From assembly GCA_002633025.1 (NCBI GenBank), contig NMRB01000942.1, forward strand, positions 1-64,000: 64,000 nt of DNA, given 5' to 3'. Each line of letters begins with the position of its first letter. The stretch's first letter is position 1. The DNA comes from Notospermus geniculatus. Its lineage: Eukaryota; Nemertea; Pilidiophora; Heteronemertea; Lineidae. A program made the position numbers and the translations under genes. The notes below the pieces were generated by a model. The model was given only the letters and a program-made list of their open reading frames with translations, had not been told where the DNA came from and did not search any database. Positions 10,431 through 21,622 of this stretch are shown in pieces.

Positions 10431-10669
10431 ATCTGCACTTGCTTCTTGAACCCATTATTGTTTACTTTCTTCAAGGGCGCTCAGTGCTAGACTCATTGGC
10501 GGCCATATGTAATTTATGCAAATTAGGGTACTTAGGGTCGTCCGATTTTGGCCTAAAATGATATGTGCTATCAGAGTAACCCCCTGAACCATGTGAACCA
10601 GAATCTGCGAAGAAAAATTCTCTTGCAATTTTGTCTAGGTTTTTCGTAATTCTACTGGACTATGTGTGT

Positions 10670-10935
10670 ATGTATGGCCCCAAGATCTAGGCCAAGTTCG
10701 ATTCTGAGCGTGGTGCGATTCCTACTGTGGCCACTAGGGGGCGTTTTGTAAAAAAATGAAAAATGGCTATTCTACGCTAATGATTTGAGCTAGGATGCTC
10801 AAATTTGAACCGTAGGTACATTTAATCATGTTACATTTAATCATGTTGCATCATATAATGTTACATTTAATCATGTTATATCATGTAACAGGTTTTTGAT
10901 TTGACCTAATTTTAATGGCAAAACAAGCCTGGTGG
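10670..10935 (+). repeat. AGCTCAC-family-related repeat
   Basis: TGGCC[C/A]CAAGATCTAGG, GGCCACTAGGGGGCG, then TTACATTTAATCATGTT repeats and GGGTTTTTGATTTGACCTAAT. The same block order recurs at 11872-12190, and the GGTTTTTGATTTGACCTAAT motif is shared with the AGCTCAC family. Confidence 0.5.
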
Positions 10936-11199
10936 CGATAGGGTTTCGCTATGTCGAATAAGCATGGTTGGGGAGAAGGGAGGAATTAAGGAATGTGGAG
11001 GAAGTGATGACTGTAATGATGACTGGATAGGCCTAATACATGTTTTACATGCATTCCCATGCGAAATAAACGCAAGATCATTAAAATACACGATGAAAAA
11101 AACAGAAAGGTAAAAGAAGAAACCAAAAAATCAAAAAAAACAGAAAGGTAAAAGAAGAAGCAAAAAAAAATAATGAGTCAAGGCAAAGAAAATTCCCAC

Positions 11200-11262
11200 G
11201 CCCCGCGTATCGAACCCGAGACCTTCTGCTCTATGCACTCTGCGTGGCGCTGATATGCATGT
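11200..11262 (-). repeat. Weak tRNA-like (SINE head?) sequence
   Basis: The minus strand contains GGGTTCGATACGCGGGG (B-box-like) about 40 bases after a CAGCGCCACGCAGAG stretch. There is no convincing cloverleaf, so this is only a candidate SINE fragment. Confidence 0.25.
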
Positions 11263-11871
11263 ATGTATTGTTTGGATATGTCAGCCGGCGCTGGAAATTT
11301 CCTGTGTTCAAATTTCGGCAAAAGATGCACAATCGTTAACCTCCCCAACGTCAGTGTAGATAATGTATCAAAATATTAAGAAACATTTTTTTGTATCAAA
11401 GACTGACGAAAACAGTGCGATTGTATATAAAGTACCCGTACATTACAAACTACATCGCGCATGCATATTAGGCCTAATATGTGAAGAAATAGTCCCTCCG
11501 CGGTGTAGGTTGATTGGCGATGAGGTCACGGAATCGCAAGGATAATGACTTCTCATGTCCTGACGTTTCTTCGTATTGCCCAACCAATCAGGTCGACAGC
11601 TAATGGTAGCCTATCACCAGACGCAATATGACGTTCAAACACCGCACAATAAGGCCGTAAACGTCAAGGAAAGCTTGATTACGTCATACAAATGCCTTGG
11701 AAAAGTGGTGTGAAAATAGGGGTCCATATGGCCGCAGCTAGCGCTCCAAGCGGCTCCATAGCGAACCAATAGGTCAAATAATGAAAAATAGCCCAATATT
11801 TGGGCTTTGCCTTGTCTGCACTCTAGCGTCTTCAGTTTTCGACGGATGATTTTCATATTGCATATTGTATA

Positions 11872-12190
11872 TATGGCCACAAGATCTAGGAAAAGTTCCA
11901 TTTTGGGCCCTCTGCAATTTCCACTATGGCCACTAGGGGGCGATTTGTGAAAAATATGAAAAATGGCTCTTTCACGCTAACAATCTGAGCTAGGCTGCTT
12001 AAATTTGAACCATTGATACATCTTATCGTGTTACATCATAAATCTAACGGGTTTTTGATTTAACCTAATTTTGATGGGAAAATAGGTCAAATAATGAAAA
12101 ATGGACCAATATTTTTGCTTTGCCTTTCTGTGCACTCCTAGCGTCTTCAGTTTTCGAAGGAATATTTTCATATTGAATATGCACATATAT
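11872..12190 (+). repeat. AGCTCAC-family-related repeat (second copy)
   Basis: ATGGCCACAAGATCTAGG, GGCCACTAGGGGGCG, GGGTTTTTGATTTAACC and AATAGGTCAAATAATGAAAA, parallel to 10670-10935. Its left flank (11760-11870) carries a second copy of the AATAGGTCAAATAATGAAAA block. Confidence 0.5.
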
Positions 12191-12247
12191 GGCCTGAAGA
12201 TTTACGTACTATGATACCCACTTCACCAAGCGGGCACTGTGCCATTG

Positions 12248-12927
12248 GCACTATTTTTGTAGTCGTTCTGACAGAATAGAATTTTTTGAGGATTTTGGTC
12301 CTAGTTTAATCAAAATCTGTCCACTGGTTGCTGAGATATTTGAGATTATCAAAATTTTGATAATATGGGATTTTCGCACTTTTGAAGAAATTTTCATACC
12401 ATTAGATAAAGCCAACATCGGATTATAGGTTTACCTTATTTTGAAGCTTTTGGGGGTATGGGCAGAAATATTGTAATATCAAAATGTTGATATTTTTGAA
12501 AAATATGCATAAATTCTAATCAGTTGATGCGAATCATCCAAAATTTCATAATTTTATGATTTGAGGTCAGCTCTATATACTGATATCAGAATTTTGTAAA
12601 AAATCAGGAAGATCTCAAATTACCAAAAATTTGATAATCTCAAATATCTCAGCAACCACTCGACAGATTTTGATGAAACTAGGACCAAAATCCTCAGAAA
12701 CTTCCATTCTGTCAGAACTACTATAAAAATGAAAATATAATTACAAAATAAAAGGTGTTGATTTTCAAGTTTTTTTCTGATAAGCTATTACATAATTTTG
12801 ATATTTCGAAATCTCCAAAATTTTCATGCAGAAATATGACCAACAGGTTTTCCTTTCATATGCAAAAATTTGGTAGTATTTGAAATATTCAAGATATCAA
12901 GTGTAGATAAACATTTGTCAATGACTG
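12248..12927. mobile_element. Tc1/mariner-type foldback MITE (copy 2, left end lost)
   Basis: Right end GTCAATGACTG followed by TA (12928-12929), as in the copy at 3456-4387. Shares GCTGAGATATTTGAGATTAT and its complement about 300 bp later. The left CAGTCATTGACA tip is absent. It ends 57 bp before the next Apaf-1-like exon. Confidence 0.65.
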
Positions 12928-12986
12928 TATGACACTGATTTTGTCGGAAAGATCAACAGCGTGTTGTTCACTGCACACTTTTACAG

Positions 12987-13160
12987 GTCTTGGAAGTTCT
13001 CTGGGATAAAGATGAAGAAATGGTTGAAGACACAATGGATGAGTTTGTGAAGAAATCACTAGCTCAGCGGGAATGGGACAAATGGCAGAAGACTTATATG
13101 TACAGTATTCATGACCTTCTGCTGCATCATCTCAAGGAAATGAACAAGGAGAGGTTACCA
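12987..13160 (+). CDS. Apaf-1-like protein, winged-helix exon
   Basis: Acceptor TTTTACAG ends at 12986 and donor GTAGGT starts at 13161; 58 codons, phase 0 at both ends. Codes VLEVLWDKDEEMVED, then FVKKSLAQRE and YSIHDLLLHHLKE. The LW..D...V..T...F..KSL and (I/H)DLLL pattern matches the winged-helix part of Apaf-1, which closes over the nucleotide pocket in the inactive monomer and carries a conserved His in the HDL motif. It continues the frame of the NB-ARC exon across a 6.45-kb intron and joins the helical exon 4.9 kb downstream. No stop or frameshift. Confidence 0.85.
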
Positions 13161-13359
13161 GTAGGTATTAGGTGACTCGGATATCCATCAGTTCCACCAA
13201 TTCGCCGGTTAGCAGTCAGATAACACCAAACATTTTTTTCACCTGGTCATGAAAATAAAGAGCAGGGTATGTCAGAAATTGGTTCACCTTCATCTTGGTG
13301 CCAAGGAAAACACGGTTGTTGCAGACATTTATGGCAAGCCAAAGCGGAAAAAACTGAGC

Positions 13360-16300
13360 TGAGAAACAGAACTAAGATTTTATTGTCAGGACTGCCTGAA
13401 TACACTGTAAAAACGAATGGGCTCGAGAGACCCATGATTTTGTCCACTACCTGGACACGTGGGTTTGAGATGAAAATAGGTCCATGGTACCAAGAATATT
13501 TGTTCTTCGAGCCTGAAACGAGGAGGTCCTTAGGTTCCAGTAACCCATAATGACCAGTTTCACAGGTCACTTTGGCCCATCTACTATTGCTGCTCATGGG
13601 TGCCAACACCCCACGGTAGCATTCGTAGATGGGCCAAAGTGACCTATGAAACTCTCATTATGGGTTACTGGAACCTATACACCTGTCCGTTTCAGGCTCG
13701 AAGAACAAATATTCTGGGCACCATGGACCCATTCTCCATTGAACCCATTTCAAACCCATGTGTCCAGGTAGTGGACAAAATCATGGGACTCTCGAGCCCA
13801 TTCGTTTTTACAGTGTATGGTCAGAATAATCATTTCATTTCATTTCATTTCATTTATTGACCAACACAGTGAATTAAGTACAAGAAATTAAATATAAGAA
13901 TAATGGTCGGGGGCACAGCAAGATCACTAAGTGATCGCTTACGCTGTGCCCCCTGAATCACATTGTTGCCAGAGAATATTCATGTTACGTTATCAGAACC
14001 GCCAAATTATACTCGGAGATTTGATAATACTGTCAGGACGCCCGATTGCTGTCATAACCGAGAAACATGTCAGAACCGTAGAGCGAGACCAATCCAGAGT
14101 TAACGGAACCAGGGTGGGGGTAGGGATAGATTTTAGAGGATTTGTTTCTGAATAGATGGTTGTTTTGTGCAACAATGAGTGATAAAGTTATAACTGAAAA
14201 CGGAAGGTAATAGGGCATGCCCCTGAAGAACTAAAGGCGGTGAAAGTATTAGGCCTAGGCCTAGCTGCAGTGACAGGCGAACGCCAACCGACTCTGCCGC
14301 CAAGGTGGAATGGTTGTGGTCAATGTGGATGCTAACTAAGTGGCAGAATGGGTGGTTGGTGAGAGGATGCATTGTCCACGTATGGCCAATGTATCCTCTC
14401 ACAGAGTGTTGGTGTCTTTCCCCTCTGTTTGGAATAGAGCAACAGTGGCCCACGAAAAAAACACACAACCGACTGGAAGCCGTAAAATAAGGGTGTATCG
14501 GTAGGCCTAGGCATAGTCCATGATGTTCTTCTCACACCATAATCTTCTTTCCCTCTTCTTTTCACCCTCTGTTTGCAATAGAGCAACATGTGGCCTACAC
14601 AAAAACACACAACCGACTGGGAGCCCGAAACAAAAGTACATTAAAAAACAAACAAAATCCCACTCGACATGCTCGACGTGACCTCTTTGGCAATTCTCCC
14701 ACTCTCCAACACACACACTGCACTCTCCCACCCCAGAGGCCAACCATACGCAATGGGCATATAGATTTGTTCCAACTATGTCATCAAAATCTGAGCTGTT
14801 GAACCGCCTGACTTTTTGCATTCATTTCTGCGCTGTACTTCCCCAAGCAACGTGTACATCATAAGCCGGCGGCTGAAACCCATGACGTCACGAAAACTTG
14901 TGCTATTCAATCGCCTGACACAATGCACACTTCACTGCCGTACACGACGCAGACCAGTACAGCAACAGGCGGTGGCATATCGTTACGTCAACAATACTTG
15001 TGCATCTCCAAAAACACCCAAATATCTTTAAATCCAACATCGCTTTCTCCACAGTATGAGTCACTATCTACATCATTCCCAATTATCTATTGATGGACAG
15101 CCATAACAACGAGCAACTTCATCCCCTTGGTACCAAACGAACGCCTATGAGCTACAAACCCGAAAATCACCTACACTATAAAAATATCAGCAGCGATCCA
15201 TAAAGACCTTCGTCGTGTATTGCCGCCTGTCGGCGGGTTCCGGGATCATTGCGTCAAGAAAACGTGACCAGCAGATTTTGATGACGTCATACGCATGTTG
15301 TATTGGGACTCAGTTGACATTCTTTCATATCGTTTATGGGCAATTCTCCGGTAACGGAATTACAAATCAGAGCAAAATTTAGTCATATTTTTAGCTCCCA
15401 CCCTTATCTGGAAAATACGACCGATAAGAAATTCTTCACATCCTGGACATATCCTGTCCATTGTTATTATATCTTTTGGATTACGAATTCGCCGACGTGC
15501 TTTTTGGGAAAACAAAAAAATATATTTTTTTTTCGATCGATACAGTCTTGCACACACGAGTCTGTTCATCCCGCCACTTGTGATAATGCTTGACATGGAT
15601 GGCACTGTAAATTGAGACGACGTCACTGAGCGAGACTACTAAACCAGCGGTGATGGTGGCGATGACGAAGTAAGGCCTCTTTTTTAAAATTTCCACCTAC
15701 CTACCTACCTAAATGGTGATGACAATCCGTAATCCAAAAAATAAAAGGAGCGTGGCCTAAGTTCTTGTAGATGTGAAATCAACCAAAACACCATGGTTAC
15801 GGATGTTGTCTGACCTTGGAGGGGGGGGGGGCTAAAGAAGGGTACCAAAACTAGGTCATTTCAGGACATTCTGTGCAAAAAAACGTGAATTTTAATTTTC
15901 GTGGATTTATCTTGCCTTATATTTGAAAATATTACACATTATAACTTCCAGTAGTGTTGCCCGAATCTCCTAGATTTTTTGCAGATCTGAACGAGTTGTA
16001 ATAACAAAGCCGGATGAAAATAATATTGATTTTGTAATATCCATTCTCTACTGGAGAATTGCCCTTATCATGTTTATCGAATTGATCATCTCATTTAATG
16101 CTTTTGTCTTGCATCATCTGGACAATGAAATTGACTTCATTGTCTGCGTATGACGTCCTCAAAATCTGCTGGTGGGGAATTCCATCATGTCCATGCGACC
16201 TGTCACTCTGGCCTCTACAAATCTTTCATAAAATTATCAATTGGGATTTTCTTCTTGGCGGTTGAAAAGACAAAGACAACAATGTGACGAATTCTAACAG

Positions 16301-16945
16301 CTTCCAGGCTCGATATACACCAGGAACCCCCAGCCGTGTCTCTGCATCCTCCCACAGCAGGGGTTTTTACCTCGCTGTTCTTCATCCGCTCACACAAACC
16401 CCTGCTGAAATAGAACATCCAGTGAATCTGGTGCGGTTGTTCCATACTCCAGTTGCACTCCCTGTGTTGGTTCTTCCTATGTATAGGAAAGATTCTTATT
16501 ATTTTTGATTGTTATTAGGAGTCATAATTATTTAGTATTCAGACCCTAAAATGCTGCTTTCTGATTGGGCAATGGTTTTCTGACCGCCTCATGCTTGCCT
16601 GAGAGGCCCAATTTCAGCAGGGCTTTGTGTGGAGTGTATGAAGAGGGACGAGACCAAAGCCCTGCTGTGGGAGGATGTGTCTCCGGAATTACTGTTGTGG
16701 AGTGGCAGGTTGCGTGGAATTGCCCTGGTCACGTTTTCTTGATTGGTCTCGCTGTACGGTTCTGACATGTTTCTCAGTTCTGACAGCAATCTGGCGTCCT
16801 GACCGTATTATGAAATATGATAGTATAATTTGGCGGTTCTGGTAACGTACTATGAATATTCTGGCAACAATTTAATTATTCTGACCATGTTCTTGCAGTC
16901 CTGACCATTTTTTTCTGACAATAAAATCTCAGTTCTCACATTTTA
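13360..16945. mobile_element. 3.6-kb inverted-repeat element in intron, with nested insertions
   Basis: Left arm (about 13360-14120) and right arm (about 16560-16945) are complementary, e.g. AAGATTTTATTGTCAGGACT / CAGTCCTGAC...ACAATAAAATCT and GTTATCAGAACCGCCAAATT and its complement. The left arm carries two insertions (13403-13815 and about 13832-13965) that are missing from the right arm. The interior (14120-16560) has local direct repeats (two AGAGCAACA[T]GTGGCC blocks near 14440 and 14580) and an inverted pair (16320-16400 with 16605-16690) but no gene. Confidence 0.6.
13403..13815. mobile_element. Palindromic MITE with TA duplication
   Basis: Ends CACTGTAAAAACGAATGGGC and its complement, flanked by TA at 13401-13402 and 13816-13817. 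Arms of about 190 bp pair almost throughout, with the centre near 13605. In the opposite arm of the host element the site is unoccupied (GAACATGGTCAG against GAATA...TATGGTCAG). Confidence 0.75.
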
Positions 16946-17750
16946 GCTCACCTGGGGTGAGCTCTTACGATGGTGCAGCGTCTGTCGTCGTCCGTTAGCA
17001 GGGCACGTTTTGTAACCGCTGGGGCTATTAATCTGAAACTTGGTACATATATAACCCTAGGTCGGATGACCTATGACACCAAGCTTCGGTCCGATTCGAT
17101 TCTTGGCTTGAGAATGAGAATACATAACGTATGTATCAGGTTTTTGATTTGACATATTTTTGAAGGCAACAGAGGTCAAAGTTCAAAATTTTGTCATTTT
17201 GTGGTACATTTCATGGCTATTTGACGTAATATCTTCAAACTTTGTGTGATCATGTGTCTAGGTACTCTCTGTGTACGGTACAGCAAGTTTTCGTGGTCAT
17301 GGTGGTATTTTACTGCAAATATGTGACTCTCCACCACAAAACCAGTTGGAAGTCACTCTGAGGTTGGCAGGTTGGGACCGAATTGTTTGTCAATTTCAGT
17401 ATTGTCTGTCTATTGTGAAGACTGAGTGATTCTATTTCTTGTTTTATCTCCTGGTGTCATCTCAGTATGTTTAGGCGCATTTTCCGTGCGACTTCAGACT
17501 GGTTTTGTGGTGGAGGGTCACATAATGTGGTTACCAGGCGGTCATCTTGGAAAGTGGACTTTGGCACATATGTCATCAATTAGTGCAAGCGAGAATGTTG
17601 ACCTTGAAATTTTGACCATAATCATATTACCGGTACCCTGGAATTCAAGGCTTGCCCTGGAACATTTCGATTTAACATTTGTCATTTGTTCTTCTAGTAC
17701 ATTCACCCAGGAGAGCACGTGGTTCATGGACCATTTTATTTCCGCTTTGG
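16946..17750 (+). repeat. AGCTCAC family, copy with both ends
   Basis: Starts with the palindrome AGCTCACCTGGGGTGAGCT, then CGTC repeats and CCGTTAGCAGGGCACGTTTTG, then the CTGAAACTTGGTACATATAT monomer region. Ends with the hairpin GTTCATGGACCAT and a T-rich tail (about 17720-17745). About 0.8 kb with no coding frame. It is the best full-length reference copy in the window. Confidence 0.7.
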
Positions 17751-18086
17751 CTTGCCCTAGACATTGTATTGAAGTCATCAACATGTATTTATAAATGTTT
17801 AGCTGGAACATGTCTGTTAGAAGAATCTAAAGATGTGGGCCCACCGCCAAGAAACTCCGATAGCACTAACTGTGCCTAACAGAGTGGTATGCAATGCTAT
17901 TTACCATTACATAATTTCTTTGTTAGTTATATTGGAGATTCTTGGCGGTCTGCCGTGGTTTCTCGTCTAAAACTAGCAGCCTTGTCCTCCTCTCCCTTTG
18001 ATGTGTAAAGTTGCTAATACATGAACCATCCCAAAATCATTATTCCTCTTTTGAGTGATCAAAACTCAATTTTCCCACCCTTCTAG

Positions 18087-18335
18087 CAACTTCACAAGAA
18101 GTTGATTGAGCGCTACCAGAACATATGTAACGGAGACTTCGCACAACTTCCAAGAGACGGGTACATTCGTAGGTTCATTGGATACCATCTCAAAAATTCT
18201 GGTCCGAACAACCTAATGGCAAACGTCTACCTGGATGAGAGGTTCCTCAAGACCCAACTGGAAATGGCAGCCCTTCATAACTTCGACACAGGCTTCTTCA
18301 AATCTTTCGTCGATATACTTCGTGAGGATCGAAAG
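18087..18335 (+). CDS. Apaf-1-like protein, helical-domain exon (last one visible)
   Basis: Acceptor CCCTTCTAG ends at 18086 and donor GTAAGT starts at 18336; 83 codons, phase 0 at both ends. Codes QLHKKLIERYQNIC, YHLKNSGPNNLM and the FDTGFFKSFVDILRED end. The HKKL...Y pattern after the winged helix and the YHL motif match the start of the Apaf-1 helical domain HD2. The visible protein totals 529 residues. In Apaf-1 the rest of HD2 and WD40 propellers follow. I found no WD40-like exon (no GH...WD pattern) in any downstream frame, so the 3' part is outside the window, in the 31.2-kb gap, or this paralog lacks WD40 repeats. Confidence 0.8.
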
Positions 18336-19232
18336 GTAAGTAAAACCTGTCTAACATAGGTAACACGCTGCAACATGTGGACATTTTTGTCGCCACATGT
18401 GTAGGTTAATTTCCCCTTGACACACAACTATCCATGCTCAAAAAGAATTTATTCATGACTGTGAAGTACTCTTCAAGAAGCACAATTAAAGATTCATATG
18501 CAACAATATTTAGCTGTTCAAACCTTGAATAAAAAAAAGTTTTACACTGAACACAGATCCTTTAATTCTTAATTCTTTAAAGCGATGTACTCGCGAGGGT
18601 TGAAAATGAAATCTCGTTCAACTATCGCGACCCGCGATAGCTCCCAAATTTCATTCACAGCTGGCGGGATTCTTGAAACTGATCTCGTGTGATTTCTAGC
18701 ACCTTTGAACCATCAAATTACGGTATCGTCTACGTTTTATACAATAAAACGTTCATGAAAAATCTTGTACCAGTGTACCTCCTGAACGTCGTTGAACCCC
18801 AGCCAACACCATCCTTTGCATGTTTTGCGGATGACTCCGATTCGTCTCCGTCGGCATCACTCACTGAGTGACACTGTCAATCATGTCACCATGGTCACCC
18901 TCCTCGCTACTGATTGGTCATAGTAAATTCCGTAGTATTATAATGAGATGGCTCGCTTGGAATTTCATTCATAAAATTAAGTGCTGCCACCGTGCGGGAA
19001 ATAAAGGAACTATCGATGTGCAGTACTGCCGAGCTCGAGTACATCGCTTTAAGTTATCATATTCACCACACAGTACAAGTGCCCAGGTGCCAGATTTTAA
19101 CTACCTATTCAGATATTCAGAGTTATCGGAACCAGGGAGCAAATGATATTTTGCGGCAGGAGTGGGATGACTTGTGGTTGAGTAGGAATGTAGAAGACAC
19201 GTGTGTACAGTTCGGCCATCCTGAAAAAAAAT
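18336..19232. other. No exon recognised
   Basis: A frame at 18992-19318 is open (DILRQEWDDLWLSRN) but lacks a phase-0 acceptor I trust and shows no Apaf-1 or WD40 motif. Otherwise unremarkable, apart from a CGCGATAG-rich patch near 18620. Confidence 0.35.
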
Positions 19233-19945
19233 CAGGGGCCATATGCATAAAACTACTTAAGTATGAAAATCCCAAGGGATTCCCTCAAACCACCACTAAA
19301 GTGGAAATCTTAACTTAAGGGAGATGCAGAAAGCTACTTTGGAATAGTGAAAGCCTCAAAATCACCCTTAACTCTAAGTGTGGTCACAGTTCCCTTAACT
19401 GACTCCTTAACTTAACAATTGTGGCAGGCACAGGTTGAAATATGCTATCCATGCTGTTTTTTAATGCATGCTAGCCAAATAGGCCGGGGAAATTATGTGG
19501 TAGGCTAGGGTGGGAAAACATTGAACTGTGCAAAGGATTTTGATTTGACAGACCATGTATGTACATGTAGTCTTTCTGTCCTACCAATTTGGTAACCTCT
19601 CTTTTGTTTTCCACCGTTAATAGCCATTTTACACAGTTCCTAACATACTAAAATGTGCATTACAGCATTGCCTGCAGTCATGTTCATGTACATGCAGCCT
19701 ACATTTGAGAACACTTCCTTAAGTACAACACTCAAGAAATCTGGGAAACCCCTTGAATACTGAAATTTCATTGGCTGACACCACAATTCCTGGAAATACT
19801 TTAGTTAAGGGTTGCCCTTAGCTGAGTATGCCCTTAGTTTGTTTTATGCATACACCTTATGTATTGGCACTTGGTAAAGTGAAATCCTTAGACTTTAAGG
19901 GTAAGTTTTACACTTAACTTAAGGAAGTTTTATGCATATGGCCCC
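19233..19945. mobile_element. TIR element, GGGGCCATATGCATAAAACT ends
   Basis: Left end GGGGCCATATGCATAAAACT and right end AGTTTTATGCATATGGCCCC are perfect 20-bp complements; arms continue weakly through CTTAAG-rich sequence. No clear target duplication. The GCATA core is shared with the palindrome at 20755-20810. Confidence 0.65.
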
Positions 19946-20754
19946 AGGTCCTCTTAGCATTCTCTCCGACGCTCGCGCGCACGAGCCGGCCACATTCGTG
20001 GAGTAGAATAGCGATGACGCCGACAGTTTACAGTTTACTTCCCATACTTATTCGGCTTACTGGATGACGAAAAAACCCGCAAAAACTGAGGGAGTAATCA
20101 TTATTTTCAACGCTGTCTTATCCTAATCAACAAACACACCATTGCCATGAAGACCGTGGGCTCTGCCGAAGACAAACAGTAGAGCGGCCCAACCTGTAGC
20201 AACCTGTAGGCCTACTTGTATTCGGTCTACAGTAAGCCTAGCTACCTCCCTCCAATTTTACCAAATGTCCCGAAATGCTGGGGAAAATTCTGCATTCAGG
20301 TCAGCAAAGTATATGAGAGTCCTGGCACTTGAAACATCAACAAACCCTCAAAGGGTGTATTCGACTCTCTGTTCTCGAACAGAGAACGGCGGTCCCGAAC
20401 GAGTCGAACGCAAGCGAACAGAGTTCAGGAGCTGTTGTTGCACCCGATTCTCACACCACATCGGTTGTTGGTGTGGTGAGACCGAACGAACGCGAACAAA
20501 CATGGCGCCGCGGACAATGGCACGTCGTCTGCTGAGTAAAGCGTAGCTTTTGTGTGATTTTGAAATTATAGCATGTTGATAAGCAGCATGCACCCACCAT
20601 TTATTTAGACAAAGTTACTGTGACATTGTAGGAATTCTATTTTCAAATAAATAAACGACGAGCTTAATAATCATGATGTTGCACTCCCAATGCCATGGCA
20701 CAGACGCACGCGTGCCACACGCCTACCCCTTGTGTCCTTGTTAACAGTACTTCA

Positions 20755-20810
20755 GGGCCCGTATGCATAAAGGTGGAATAAGCTTATTCCACTTTTATGC
20801 ATACGGGCCC
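20755..20810. repeat. 56-bp near-perfect palindrome
   Basis: Two 28-bp halves starting GGGCCCGTATGCATAAA meet at AAGCTT (20780-20785), with one mismatch. It splits a region rich in GTTCGAGA/GAACAGA motifs. Possibly a minimal MITE related to 19233-19945. Confidence 0.65.
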
Positions 20811-20929
20811 GGCTGTTCGAGACTCAGGAACCTGTTCGGACGTTCTCGACATGAACAGAACAGCGGGGAACAATGAGTCGAATAATAGTGTCTTAGAGTT
20901 TCTTTTATGTAATGTTTTTAAATCTTTTG

Positions 20930-21013
20930 TTTTAATTGTAAAGCGCCCTAGAGCAAATTTCTATTTGAATAGGGCGCTATAAAAATTCCGTAAATAATAA
21001 TAAATAATAATAA
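20930..21013 (+). repeat. LINE (L2-like) 3' tail with (AAT)n
   Basis: TTGTAAAGCGCCCTAGAGC...AGGGCGCTATAAAAATTCC followed by AATAATAAT. The GTAAAGCGC / GCGCTATA hairpin before a trinucleotide microsatellite is the usual 3' end of L2-like elements. The coding part is absent. Confidence 0.55.
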
Positions 21014-21622
21014 TGAATACACGCACGGATAGGCCTACACCGGTGCACGCCAATGCAGCGTTATGGGGTGAAGTCTTGATGATACCACGTGCATGTGTAG
21101 AAGTGCAAAGTTCCACGGCATAGCACTCACGCATGGAAAAAGCCAGGTAGGCCCAATTTTTTTTAGAAGCCCTGGGTTACACACTGATACCCTTTGGTTA
21201 AGGGTTGGTAAATTCAAGGTGGTCCGTTAAAAAGACGTTACCGGTACCGTGGTCAAATCATGTAAACATAGGAACACAATCAACACCGTGCACAGTACGC
21301 TCGACGGGTGGCTTCTGGAACCATGAAATGGTCCATGGACCATGTGCTCACCTTTGGGTGAAAGTACCAGAAGAACAGATGACAACTGTGTTTTTGGTTA
21401 TAGCCACCAAGTTGCCACGCCAAGAATCGAATTGGGCCGAAACTTGATGTCATTGGTCATCTGACCTAGGGGAATATATGTACAAAGTTTAAGGTCAATA
21501 GCCCCTGCGGCGAGGAAACGAGCAACCTGATGGCAAAATTTTGAACGTTCAACTCTTTGAGCTTGAAAAAGAGGTCAAATCAAAAACCCGTATTTTATAT
21601 CATGCAACCTCATTAGACGTAC

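Larger units (their letters stand above)
8103..10661. mobile_element. 2.56-kb element with about 160-bp terminal inverted repeats
   Basis: Left arm 8103-8260 and right arm about 10498-10661 are complementary (AGTCCAGTAGAATTACGAAA and its complement; AAAATCGGACGACCCTAAGT and its complement). The interior holds TTAA-type MITEs, a CRE-like repeat, a single ambiguous base at 8976 and a remnant of a Cys-rich protein gene (9990-10430). No target duplication was evident. Confidence 0.6.

Noticed and set aside
18992-19318. Possible next exon of the Apaf-1-like gene
   Set aside because: No phase-0 acceptor or donor, no HD2 or WD40 motif, and it runs into the TIR element at 19233.
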